Assembly (NCBI GenBank): GCA_964036045.1
Contig: OZ038384.1
Location: 64,577,355 to 64,641,354 of the forward strand
Length of the DNA stretch: 64,000 nucleotides
Reading direction: 5' to 3'
Source: Eutreptiella sp. 'Long Island Sound 2002'
Taxonomy: Eukaryota > Euglenozoa > Euglenophyceae > Eutreptiales > Eutreptiaceae
Positions 34,879-45,421 of this stretch are shown one piece after another. The notes beneath the pieces were generated by a model. The model saw only the letters and a list, made by a program, of their open reading frames with translations. It was not told where the DNA came from and did no database searches. Made by a program: the position numbers and the translations under genes. The stretch's first letter is position 1; the number at the start of each line of letters is the position of its first letter.

Positions 34879-37306
34879 TGAAGCTGGTTCGGACCCCCGT
34901 GGCCATTTTTGGGTCACTTGCGGTGTGTATCTATGGGCCGGCAAGCCGCCATTGGCTGATATCATACTCTCTCATCCACCTGACCTAACCTGATGTAATA
35001 GTGTGATAGGCTTGGCCATTCCAGCTGGGAGCGGCCATATTCAATACCGAGGGGCCGCCGGCTGAGATTTATATATTGAAATATCAGGAATCAACAGGGT
35101 TTTTGTATCATAATGTTTCCGTAATTTTTCAGCTATCTGTTCTGATTGCCAATGTATCGGCGACTAGCAGTTGGCTCGCGATTTTGCGGTAACCGATTGG
35201 GTAACTGTTATTTCCAGATATTTTAGCGGAAACCCCGATGAAGGGTCAGATTTCATCAGAAAAGGGTTCGTTGCTTCTGCAATTTTCATGTTATACACTC
35301 GCAAAATTAATCCGATTTTTTCAGACATTCAGAATCGGATTTTCGATTTCGAGGTCGCCGCACTGGATATGATGAATTTCCAGTGGTCCTACATTTTTCC
35401 CCGATCACGAATCAACCTTCCTTTTGTTGTCTTCTTCATTTTTCTTGGAGATATAGGCGAAACAAAATTGATTCGTGAGGCCACTTTGAAAAATCATCTC
35501 TCCAGCTCACTGCCAGGAATTCCCATTCCGAGATATGGGCTGGAATTGCCTTGGTCTGAACTCAATTGAGGAGGCGTCAACCGCCTTTGGTGTGAACACA
35601 TGCCGGGGCTAGCAAGGAACAATGGTCAAGAGGGTAGAAAGTGATTTATAACTCTTGGACCATGCAACCGAATATTTTAATGCAACTTTCGAGTGTACCG
35701 CATGAGTGTTGGTGTTGCATAGAAGCTTTTCTTTGGTTCCTACGTATTTTTAACGTGAAATTATGGCCATGGAGGGTCACGACATACCATGGTGGGAGCC
35801 ATTTTTGAGGGTATGTGTTATATGCATGGTATGTGCTTCGCTATGCTCACGCCCATTTTATATATCTCCGGTTGTAGGAAGATACATGGAGTCGCACGTG
35901 GCAAAGGCTTCGCCCATGTCCCAATGGTGAGCTCCATAGCGCTAGACTAAGTCTACCGCACATGTAGTGCAGGTGTGAAGCCTTACGGAGCGACCCAGAA
36001 GCGCCATTTCCAATTTTCTCATTTTCATGGTGCATGTCGAGAGGAGGTTCGAAGGTGTCTTCATGCGTCCATTTGGGGACCCAAGTGGGGGAATTGCTCA
36101 CAGATGGTTCCAAGCAATGGTGTGTTGAACCATATGTTGATACCATGGGTGAGCGAAGTTATATACTATTGTGATTATCTTGAATTCGGCAATATTTGCA
36201 TGTTTTTGACCTCATTTTATGCTCATTTTTTTCTTTTATGTGCTCAACTGGTCGGCTAACAGTAAAGTGCCTAGAGATCCGTGAACTATGGTACGTTGCT
36301 TACATGTTCACATATGCCCCGGTGTTGCATCTCACCATATGCCGGATCATGTGGTCACTTTGGCCTCACAAAATTAGGTCTCAAATTCGTGGGTTGACTT
36401 GTGAAGCATGGCATGTATATATCTGGAGGGATTTGGGAGCCAATGTTGGGATATTCTTGGGCATGAACGTTTGTTCTTTATCACCCTTGTATATTACGTT
36501 CCGGTTTGACACATGCATGGAGCATTTGAATACTTGCCGTATGCATTTTTGAGTATATAATTGAATCTGGGGCACTATGGTGTGATTTGCCTAATTTTGC
36601 TATGTTGTGAGGTCATCTTCATGGGGCAAATCTTCCAAGCCCAATCGACCCCAAGTCCAACCAAGGTTATGTCAGGGTAGAGCATGGTCTTGAGTGCCAC
36701 TCTAGGCCATGACGAGCCACCTCCCCTATGGGGCTAGGATTTAGAGGCTTGGGAGTGAACACATTTTTGGGGTTTGTGTAGTGACTTTTGATACATTGCA
36801 TCTAGTCGTCTTATTTGACCTGGTTCAGGGCAATATGTTGGTGTGTCAAGGGAATGTCTTGAGTCCAGAGAATGAGGGGTCTATGGCTGTGACTGTGTAT
36901 GTTTACATCTTTCCCCAACTTTGCTCGATTTGTGTTCATATGCCAATTTCAGGGCTTTTTCATTATTCTATTGGTGCAATTCTATGTACATGCCCAACGC
37001 CCGTGTCTCCGTGTGCACCGTGAGACGACCGGCGTGTTGAAAGGAGTTGTTGAATGTCAACGCGGGACCTCAAACACCCTTGGAAGCCCTCAGTGTGGAT
37101 TATTTGGGTTTGAGCTATTGTACTTGGGAGTTGGTTATTGCAAGGGATCAGGATTTGTGTGAAGGAGCCATATTTTACTATTTTTTGTGGGACAGTGTGC
37201 AGGATAGGGCAAGATCATGCAGAACCTGGTGAGAAGCAAGACCACAGGAGTGACGAGAAATGGTGGAAGGGGTACAGCAGGGGCCGGTCCTGGTAGGGAC
37301 CTTCTT
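34879..37306 (+). repeat. 3' LTR of element B
   Basis: Colinear with 24026-26429; scattered substitutions and small indels, including a segment at about 35828-35860 (GGTATGTGCTTCGCTATGCT) that the 5' LTR lacks. The end (CTTCTT) is one base shorter than in the other LTRs and joins E coding sequence. Confidence 0.92.
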
Positions 37307-38801
37307 CAAATGACGAAAATTGACCACCAAGAGAATCAGATGCTTTTGGACCCCGAAAAGGTCCTAGCCCTCACAAAATTGACAGAGAAAGATGAAAAAT
37401 CTAAGAAACAAGAATTAAGTGCATCGAATCCACACGCATCTGAAGACCTCAAGATTTCGCTCGACAAAATGGACGTTGATGAGAGGATCAAGAAAATCAT
37501 CCTGCATTTCTCTGACATTTTTGGTCCGTTACCTCCACCTGGATCGGTGAAGAAACTCGTGGCCATGGACCTGGAACCCAGAGAAGAATTTCTCAAAGAT
37601 CGAGTTCGATGTCGACCATACCCAGCATCAAAAGATGACATGGCTGAGATTACTCGCCAAATCAAAGAATGCGCGGAGGCCGGTTTGGTCTACGACTACA
37701 AGAAGACGGACTATATTAAGCATTGTAGTCCATGCTTCCTGGTAGCTAAACCTGGGAACACTGCAAAAAGATTGGTGGTCGACTAAAAAAAGGTCAACCA
37801 GAAAGTAAAACTGCACAGCGGTTCGGTGCCCCTGATGGATAATACCGTCGAAACCGCTGCTGGATGCAGATACAAAACTAAAATGGACAAGCCGTCCGGC
37901 TTCTGGCAAATTGACCTAACCGAGCGTGCCCAAGATCTAACGCCATTCATTGCTCCGGATGAACGGGTCTACAAATGGCGGGTAATGCCATTTGGTATTG
38001 CTAACGCCCCGGCGTTGTTCCAGGATCTGATGAATCAAGTCATCGCCCTGTGTAAACGACGACCGGCCGTCCAAGAGCTCCTACAGCGTGGTGCCGTCCT
38101 GGAGGCTCACATCCACGATGTCATCCAGGGGACGAACACCATCGATGACCATCTCCTACTGCTCCGAGAATTCTACACCGTCTGTCAAGAAAATCACCTC
38201 CGCATCAAGCTGGAGAAATGCAAATTTTTCAAGACAGAAAGAGACTACCTCGGATTCCACATCAGAGACGGATGGTGGAAACCGCAGGATCAGAAGATGA
38301 AGCCCCTGATGGACTTCCACCTAACGAATTCTATATACAAAGCTGAAGGAGTTCAGAAATTCCGACAATTCATCGGATCCTGTAATTTTTACAGGCAACA
38401 TCTCTGGAATTTTACGGAAGGCAGCGCACCACTAACCAATCTCATCAAGAAGGAGACTCCGTGGCGCTGGGGACCTTTTGAAGGCAAGCAATCAAAGATG
38501 TCAAAAAGAAATTTCGAGAAGGCCTAGTACTTGGAGTACCCCAACACTACGGTAAGGACATTGATTATCGCCTAAGAGTCCAAGGTGTCACAAGAGAAGG
38601 ATTCATGAAATCTGACTATGACACCCAAGAATGGCGCCTAGTTCCACTTGGCCACTGGAATTGGAAGTGGAATGCAGCCCGCTCACATTATCACACCTAC
38701 GAGCAGGAGTTGTTAGCTGGAGTTCTAGTGTTGGCTAGTCAACACAGAGACCTGGGTACGAATCCCATCACGTGGCTATGTGATCAGGATTCCGTGAAGT
38801 A
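37307..38801 (+). pseudogene. pol: Element E reverse transcriptase and start of RNase H
   Basis: RT begins after MTKIDHQENQ with DRVRCRPYP, then RLVVD and a TAA at 37784 in place of the usual Tyr of LVVDY. KMDKPSGFWQIDL keeps the first catalytic Asp, but the YxDD box reads HIHD (AHIHDVIQGT), losing Tyr and the first Asp of the pair. FGIANAPALFQDLMN and YLGFHI are standard Ty3 motifs. A frame change occurs near 38490, and RNase H follows (TYEQELLAGVL, WLCDQDSVKY). The sequence breaks at the TA where the DNA transposon entered. Confidence 0.85.
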
Positions 38802-38823
38802 CAGTGCCACTGCTCCAGGAAGA
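38802..38823 (+). repeat. Terminal inverted repeat, left end of the DNA transposon
   Basis: Pairs with 42322-42343 at about 15 of the first 19 positions, plus further scattered matches. Starts CAGTG, the start typical of pogo-related ends. Confidence 0.82.
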
Positions 38824-39092
38824 ATATGATTATAAGAATGTGCAGGCTACAAAAGATGCAAAAATTTTAAGAATGTGTGCAGCCTAGGAATTTTGCCCGT
38901 ATTCCATGATTTCATCAAACTGGCATGTGCATGAAACAGGAAGGTCACCCCTACCACCTCAAGGGCGGAGGTACCATGCTCCTTGTTTCATGCGACATTC
39001 ACATGCACAAAAATGCCAACACATGCTACATGCACATGCAAGAAATTGCCAACACATGTATGTCGAATACCTTCCAACTCTTGTGCGTTTCA

Positions 39093-40904
39093 TCATGAAG
39101 GGGGAGTGCCTTGCAACAACACCCATTTCCCCTTTGGCCCATATTCCTCCAAGGGAGGCAATGCTTGGTACGACAACACCCCTTCAAAATTCAGGACATA
39201 TTCACCCTTGTGGGTGCCCGTGTGGTAAAAATTTAAAAAACGGCCAATCTTCCACCCTACTTCGCGGCCGTAATCCAATGCAATGCACAACTTGATTTTT
39301 ATCAAGTTGTGCATTGTCATGTCCTCGGGGGGTTGAGGGAGGATCGCAGCCCATGCGGGCTTCACGAAATGCCCTTGTTGGTCAACATTCATGGGCCTGA
39401 GCACCTCCGAACCATCCGATGCCCCATCCGAATCAACCTCATCCACCTCATTCTCATCATCACCGCCTTCCTCTTCATTTGCATCATCATCTTCCTCTTC
39501 ATCTTCCTGCTCTTCATCTTCCTCCTCCGAATCACTTTCAGATGGAACATCACCACCATCATCCAAGCTGAAAGTGTACTCCTCCTCCAAACCTTGGAGC
39601 TTAATGTCCTTTTGGTTGGAGACGTCTTTTGCCAAGGCTGAACCAGTTTTCAGGGCCAACCTGTCAAATCCCATCTTTCCACACACGTGCTGTCAAGCAT
39701 TGCCCAACCACTTTGTCAACAAAATCCCTTTTTCTGAAACAGGGACCTGTCCATTCACTATACGATCATTGTTATCATCCTCCTGCAACCACTCATCATA
39801 TGCCCTGTGCATGTGATTCTTACACATTCTTCCCACCCCTGCATCAATAACAGCAATCTCATCAGTGCATTCTGCTGGTTCTAAGTGCTGTTTTGTGTTG
39901 CACTTACGCCGCAGGAGGCGCCTGATCCCTGCAGTGATCTGTGCTGACAAGTTGTCGGAAAACAGGCAAACCTCCTCTCGTTGGGTGATGGACTGCAAGA
40001 ACGGCTTGAAAACCCACAGAACCCACCCACATGCAATTTCTTCATTGACCCATGCCTTCTTCTGCCAAAACACTAAAACTCTGTTGTCATACTGATCAGT
40101 CTCTACTTTAGGGATTCTTTGACGAGTGCCCTTGAACACAATCCCTGCCTTTGGCTGCACGCCCCCTTTGGGAATGAATCTGCGGCAAAGCTGCAGGCTG
40201 CAGTCCCTCTTAACATCAGTTCCACCGTTGGGGGGCAACCTGACCCGTGGACCATCCTCCTGACAGTGCAGTGTGACAGGGTCTTTATTTCCAAAATAGC
40301 AGAGCACTTGGTCTACATCTTACTTGTGGCTGAGGGCCCATCGACCGAAAATGGGGCACAACTGCTTACCCCTGGCCAATCGTTTCACGAGGCAGGCGTG
40401 CCACCTCTTGATTTTTGGAAGGCGGTCAGATAAAGGCTTCCTACTGTTAGTTTTGCGACGCAAGGAAATGCCCCACCTGCGCCAAAATGTGAACCTCCAG
40501 GAAAGGGTGGATTTCCAATCCTCTGCTGCATCATCACCATGCTCCTTACTGATCAGTTTTTTCATGTCTATCCGGATGCAATTAGTAGTCACCCTCAAAC
40601 CCTTACCCCTTTTTGTACGGATATCAGTGTAGAGTTGTTTTTCCAAAAGGGGATATATACCTGGTCTTGGCTTCACAATGCAACTGATCCGCTCCCTGGC
40701 TGCCCCACCCTTTTTCAGAGCCTCTTCCAATTGCCTCTCCTTTGCACCCCACTTACAGACAAGACTCCGTCATATGTTAAATACATCAGCAATTGTTTGC
40801 TGTGGGCTGTCCAGTTCCTTCAACCTCTTGAGTTCCTCTATGCGGCACAACTTATTGACAACCCGAAGCTGGGACTTCAGCTTATATACTGTCCTGACTG
40901 GCAT
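39093..40904 (-). pseudogene. Pogo-like transposase (HTH, CENP-B-type domain, DDE)
   Basis: One minus-strand frame from ATG 40904. N-terminal psq-like HTH: RIEELKRLKELDSPQQTIADVF. Second HTH (CENP-B/Tc5-like): YPLLEKQLYTDIRTKRGKGL and KIKRWHACLVKRL. DDE_1-type core: DVDQVLCYFG, GIVFKGTRQRI, VLVFWQKKAWVNEE, LFSDNLSAQ (second Asp) and VIDAGVGRMCKNH. The C-terminus is acidic (SEEEDEEQEDEEEDDD), then WKIGRFLNFYHTGTHKGEYVLNF, which may be a Tudor- or PWWP-like barrel. In-frame stops: TGA after FNI, TAA near 40318, TGA near 39690 where Trp is expected. A Ser-rich frame upstream to 41180 joins through a TAG. Confidence 0.82.
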
Positions 40905-41239
40905 CCCCTTGTTTCCCTAGCGCCCTTTACCCTTGCCTTTGGTTGCTGGCATTGACGAGGAGGAGGAAGAGGCTGGCATTGATGAGGGGGAGGAAGAGGC
41001 TGGCATGGATGAGGAAGAGGAAGAGGCGTCCCGAGGGACCTGAAGTTCCTCCACAGCCTGATGTTCCTCCACAGCACAGGTGGCAGGAGGTACATCTCCA
41101 TTGAACTTGAAGAAAGGGGTCAAAGGTGTCGTCTTTGTACGCAGCACATCTCCTGCACCCCAATGTGCAAGTAGACGCAATCAGCAACACCATTCAGCAG
41201 GCCTTGTGCGCGACGGCTTCACCATTTAGTTTTGACGAG

Positions 41240-41560
41240 CGTAGGGCGACGACAGAACTCATCTCCTCAGCAACACAGCAGTCCCCATGCGCAACGGCTT
41301 CACCATTCAGCGACAAAGCAGTCCCCAAGCGCGAAGGCTCACCATTTAGGTCTCATTTAAGTAGCACGACGAAGAAACGTGTCTCCTCAGCAACATAGCA
41401 GTCCCCATGCGCGATGTCTCCACCATTTAGGTCTCGGGTAAGTAGCGCGACATAGAAACACGTCTCCTCAGCAACACAGCAGTGCCCATGCGCGACGGCT
41501 TCACCATTTACCTCGCACGATACTAGTGCGACAAAAAAACGCGTCTCCTCATGCACCACA
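41240..41560. repeat. Tandem repeat of about 80 bp inside the DNA transposon
   Basis: GTCTCCTCAGCAACACAGCA-type starts recur at about 41260, 41381, 41462 and 41542 with GCGCGACGGCTTCACCATTTA between them. The usual period is about 80 bp. It lies between the transposase and the zinc-finger gene, so it may hold the promoter region of the transposase. Confidence 0.75.
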
Positions 41561-41567
41561 GAACACC

Positions 41568-42045
41568 TCATCTGATGTGCCTGTCCTTGTGCGCAGCTAA
41601 GGCAGGCGCGTGGCTGAAGGTCTGTGTGCATCCCACGTACGGACATGCCAAAAGAGCCGCCTTCTCCACTGCCGGCGGCTCTTTCACTGCGTATACTGCA
41701 CCATCTCTCTGACGAACCAAGGTTCGGGTCACCCCAAAAGCAGTGAGGGTCTTCTGCTTCTTTACAGCTGATTCTTGTGGCGGCACTGTTGGTGGCGGCG
41801 ACTGTTGGCTCTTCTCTGTTGGCGCCTCCTCCACATGAGGCTGTGGCGGTAGACCGGATGCTTGCTCTGGCTCCTGTAGCACATGTATTGTTCCACTGAG
41901 ACCACTGCACCAAGCTGCTGCACCACGCAGGACAAGTGAAACAGAATACCTCGCCCTCCAACGCTGCTGGCAACTTGTGGCCACAACTGCGGCAGAACTT
42001 GTCTCCATCTGCAGCCTGGGCACCACACTGCCCGCAGAACCCCAT
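41568..42045 (-). CDS. Zinc-ribbon and C2H2 zinc-finger protein carried by the DNA transposon
   Basis: Exon 1 starts at ATG 42045 and encodes a zinc ribbon, GFCGQCG then KFCRSCGHKLP (CX2C, 12 residues, CX2C). An intron at 41949-41874 (GTATTC..TGCTACAG, 76 nt) joins GEGE-type coding sequence to EPEQASG in frame. Exon 2 continues Pro/Gln-rich (KSQQSPPPTVPPQ) to one C2H2 finger, CPYVGCTQTFSHAPALAAHKDRH, ending TGA at 41568. The intron is supported only by the frame change and splice-site match. Could be an accessory DNA-binding protein of the transposon or a captured host fragment. Confidence 0.6.
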
Positions 42046-42321
42046 TGACAAAGCCTGCAGGCGGAAACAGGCAACAGACACAGTGCTGCACTTAAGCTGC
42101 AGAAAGCTTAGTGCCAAATCTGTCGCTTTTGGCCTCTGATATTGGTTTCTGGAGTCTGGGCGTCCTAACCATTGATTTCATCCATTCTGGCATTGATCCG
42201 CACTAGCAAGATCGCGGCGGAATTTGCCAGAATATACAGCCGCTGGCGCTAGCCTGGCAACATCGTCATATTCCGAAATTTTCCTTGAAATATTAACAGG
42301 CTGGCAGTTGGAAAACGGCAT

Positions 42322-42343
42322 TCCTCCTGGCGCGATTGCACTG
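42322..42343 (-). repeat. Terminal inverted repeat, right end of the DNA transposon
   Basis: Reverse complement begins CAGTGCAATCGCGCCAGGA and is followed outward by the TA duplication at 42344-42345. Confidence 0.82.
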
Positions 42344-44209
42344 TACTTTATGGAAAGACCGCCTCCGGATGGAAAATGTGTACGTCCATGGTGGGTCTAC
42401 CTAAGCCAACTACGACTCGCTACACTCCACATCCGGGGAATTAAAAACGAATTATGGAATTGTTTTGTCACTTTATCAAGGAATTGTTTCCATTCTCTGG
42501 TGGGGGCAGAGACTGAGATGATGGCCCAAGAAGCTTTTGCCAAGATGGACCAACATCTCGATCTCTTTATGAGGAAAGAAAAACTCATGTCCTGGAGTAT
42601 GAAAGACCTGACGGCCGATTACTCGGACATCTTGGACCAGTTGACGGTTTGGAGCTCAAAGATCCTGCATGGACTACAATGGTCCCGCACGACAACTCAC
42701 CTATACAGGGAAGACCTCATTTGTGTCCCCAAAGACTACGATGAAACTATGTTGGAATGGGCACACAAACCGGATGGTCACCCTGGGGTGGAAAGAACTC
42801 TTTGGTTCTTCCAGAAGTATTTCTTCGCCAAGAGTAGTGATGCTTCTCTCAAGAAGATTCTATCGAAGATCATCGCTGAGTGTCCCCGCACTAAGGTTAA
42901 AGCTAACACTGCAGCATATCGTGGTGAGGTGAGGAATCTCCCGATTCCGAACCAAATGAACTCCATCCTTTACGTGGATTCTATGGAATTACCTAGATTC
43001 GCTGGCCATGACTTCCCCCTCCTGGTGACGAATGGACTCAGTCGCTACAGCCGGGTCTTTCTCCTTACGAAGAAGGTGGATGGGGAAGGAGTATTGAAGC
43101 AGATTTTCAAAGTTCGGGTTCAGATCCACGGATTACCCAAAATTATCCACAGCGATCAGGACATCCGGTTTACCAGCCCTATTGGTTGGTACCGAAAAGT
43201 CATGAGAGCCATGGGTGCGGAAGTCCAATTTGGAACTCCTTACCTAAGAACAAAGAATCCTCTGTGCGAACGCCAGATTGGCTGTTTCAAAACAGTCATG
43301 ACGATTCTGATGGTGAGCGAGAAGAGCCGAAACTGGCTAAAACTAGTCCAGTATGCTATCTACCTGATGAATAATCAGGGAAGTAGCAGGACTGGTTTTA
43401 CCCCTACGGAACTGTTCCTAGGGAGGCCAGGTTTCAACTTCGAATTCCCCTGCGCTAGCAAAGGAAATCCTGAAGTTGACAAATGGGTCACCGAACAGAA
43501 AAGGATTGCTGATCTATGCCGATCACTCCTGGAAAGAAGAGGTAAGGATAATCGTACCAAGAAGCGCAAGAGAAAGGAAGCTAACTATCGAATTGGTGAC
43601 TGGGTTCTGGTACATCACTCAAGATTCAAGGCCTGGCGGCGTAACACGCTGGACAGCCCCTAGTTCCGACCATTTCTGGTCACGGATGTGGCTGAAGGAT
43701 CCGTGTGGTTCAAAACTCATCCTAAGTACGGAGGTGTGGCTGAAGTGGGCTACCCACAGCTTAAGCACTACAACGTGCTAGACGACCTCTATGACTGGGA
43801 AGAAGGCCTACAAGAAAGTCTGGCAGCTGCAGCCGAAGATCTGGCCGCGGATCCTATGGATGAAGATGAAGAGTCACCTCCTATGGAGGAAGACAGTTCA
43901 CTATGGATGCTCGAAAGGGGCATCTCTCCCTGTAGACCTACTGTACCTACACCTACGGCCATAGAGGCCAGACCTAAAAGAATAAGTGCTAGTGAACCCG
44001 TGACATTTACCGAATCAGAGATGAAAAAGCAAGACTACTACTTTGTTGAGAGAATTCTCCGCCACACCTACAAACGTGGATGGAGATTCTATATAAAGTG
44101 GTCTGGCTATTGTATCTCTGACTGTACCTGGGAGCCGGTGTCGGCTTTCATACTCGATGACGGTAATGTCAACGAGGTTTTTGCTGAATACTGCACAGGA
44201 TTTGCGTGA
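42344..44209 (+). pseudogene. pol: Element E end of RNase H, integrase and chromodomain
   Basis: Resumes RNase H at FMERPPPDGK then WWVYLSQLRLATLHIRGIKNE. Integrase zinc region: HPGVERTLWFFQKYF and CPRTK (the second Cys of the CC pair is changed). Core: VDSMELPRF, HSDQDIRFT, and Glu in LCERQIGCFK. TAG at 43661-43663 breaks LDSP-FRPFLV where Trp or Leu is expected; the same frame continues. Acidic spacer, then chromodomain WRFYIKWSGY, CTWEPVSAF, ending TGA 44207-44209. Confidence 0.85.
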
Positions 44210-44940
44210 CATTCTGCAGTCAGCCCAAAATCAGGCCTGCAAGCGTGCTGGGAGGCGAGACTACTCCCTCCTGTTTTATAGCACCTGTGAAAGCGGTGCA
44301 CCTATGGTCCTCAGACCCCTGTTTCACTGCTCATGTGAGTAGACACTCACTGGCCTGGGAGGTGTTCTGCATTTCCAAGGGAACTCCGAGGCCGGGGCAC
44401 AGGTTCAACCAATCTAGGGAGGGAGAGAGATGAGAAGTGTGTAGTTTGCGCGCGTGTGAGTGACAACAGCCCAACTGAAGTGTGTTTCCTAGGAGAGAAA
44501 GTGAACCACTATGACTAACCAAGCTGACTCTTACGAGTGGTGAACACCTGGTTCCATTTTGGAAGAATCAAGCATGCACCACCGGAGGGGCAAGGTTTGT
44601 GTTCTCCAGGGATGGGACCTTCCCCAGGAAATTGGTGATCTGCTTGACGAGCAGAATTTGTATGGGCTACCCAACCAGGACCAGGGCTACCGCCTTGGCT
44701 GCAAACCTCCCCGCCTATGCACCCACCGTCAACCTGCTAACGCCGGATCCTACACCGCAAGGCACACTGATCCAACAACCTCCCACGCACACGCCCACGC
44801 CAAGGCAAGGCAAGTTGTACCTAACTCTCAAGCATCCCTGAAGAAAAATGCAACGCTTTGGGTGCATCTCGCCTCCTGTCTGAAGACACCCGTGCAAGTC
44901 TGGACACGGAACCGTAGCTCAACACGACCCTGCAACGTCA
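44210..44940. other. No supported gene; 3' flank of element E and insertion site of D
   Basis: Mixed sequence after the E chromodomain. No domain-bearing ORF. It ends with CGTCA, the left target duplication of element D. It may be E 3' UTR or LTR, but no matching second copy is in the window. Confidence 0.45.
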
Positions 44941-45421
44941 TGTAACGGCAGCAGTAACAGCACTCAATTTATACATCAATGTGATCAGAATTTCAATGAT
45001 TCTCAGATGTACATTAGTGAAGTAAATTTTCCGCTTGTTTTCATGTTTTCCGTTCGCCGCCAGATGTCGCCTGTGAGCGCGCGTCGAGTCGCATTTGTCT
45101 TTCGTGATTTCCCAATCGGATTTATTTCAATTATTTCGAATGATTTCACGTTGTGTCATTATGTGCGATGAATGCGCATTGAGATTCTATGTCTGCTCCA
45201 TTTTTGTAGACCGGGTTTTCTGACTATTCATGTTCCACCATGGAGTTCAATGGACTTACAAGTGCTTCGCATATGTCGCTCCCAGAGGCTTGATATGGGT
45301 CTGAAGAGGGTCCCGTGGGTTCGGAGATATCAGGGGCAGTGTCGGGCGTTACGACCCCTGGGGCATCAAGGCTACAGGCTTCGCAGTTACAAGAAAGATC
45401 CGCCACTATGCAGCGGTTACA
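44941..45421 (+). repeat. 5' LTR of element D
   Basis: Begins TGTAACGGC and ends GCGGTTACA, an inverted terminal repeat of the TG...CA type. 481 bp, identical in length to the 3' LTR. Confidence 0.95.

Larger units (their letters stand above)
24026..37306 (+). mobile_element. Element B: chromodomain Ty3/gypsy retrotransposon, same family as A
   Basis: 13.3 kb with 2.4-kb LTRs, primer site, gag, pol and polypurine tract, colinear with element A at high identity. Defects: extra base near 26905 (gag), TGA at 28878, extra bases near 29505 and 31345, TGA at 32234 and 32726, and a missing base near 33233. The 3' LTR ends CTTCTT followed by CAAAT; the expected last T and a second copy of the left flank AAAGG are absent, consistent with a 6-bp deletion at the junction. 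Confidence 0.92.
38802..42343 (-). mobile_element. Pogo/Tc1-mariner-type DNA transposon with TA target site
   Basis: 3542 bp flanked by TA on both sides (38800-38801, 42344-42345). The ends form an imperfect inverted repeat: CAGTGCCACTGCTCCAGGA on the left and, reverse-complemented, CAGTGCAATCGCGCCAGGA on the right. Removing it with one TA restores GTGAAGTACTTTATGG, in frame for the interrupted RNase H. It carries a CENP-B/pogo-type transposase and a separate zinc-finger gene, both on the minus strand, and an 80-bp tandem repeat between them. Confidence 0.9.
21300..44209 (+). mobile_element. Element E: degenerate Ty3-like retrotransposon, split by two insertions
   Basis: Pieces in order: gag 21300-22263, protease 22299-22802, Dam-like module 22803-23187, acidic linker to 24025; element B inserted; RT and start of RNase H 37307-38801; DNA transposon inserted; end of RNase H, integrase and chromodomain 42344-44209. 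Excising B with one putative duplicate joins AAAGAAAGG to CAAATGACG in frame. Excising the DNA transposon with one TA restores KYFMERPPP in RNase H exactly. Limits outside the coding region are unknown, because no LTR was identified. The copy carries frameshifts, stops and a mutated RT active site. Confidence 0.75.
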
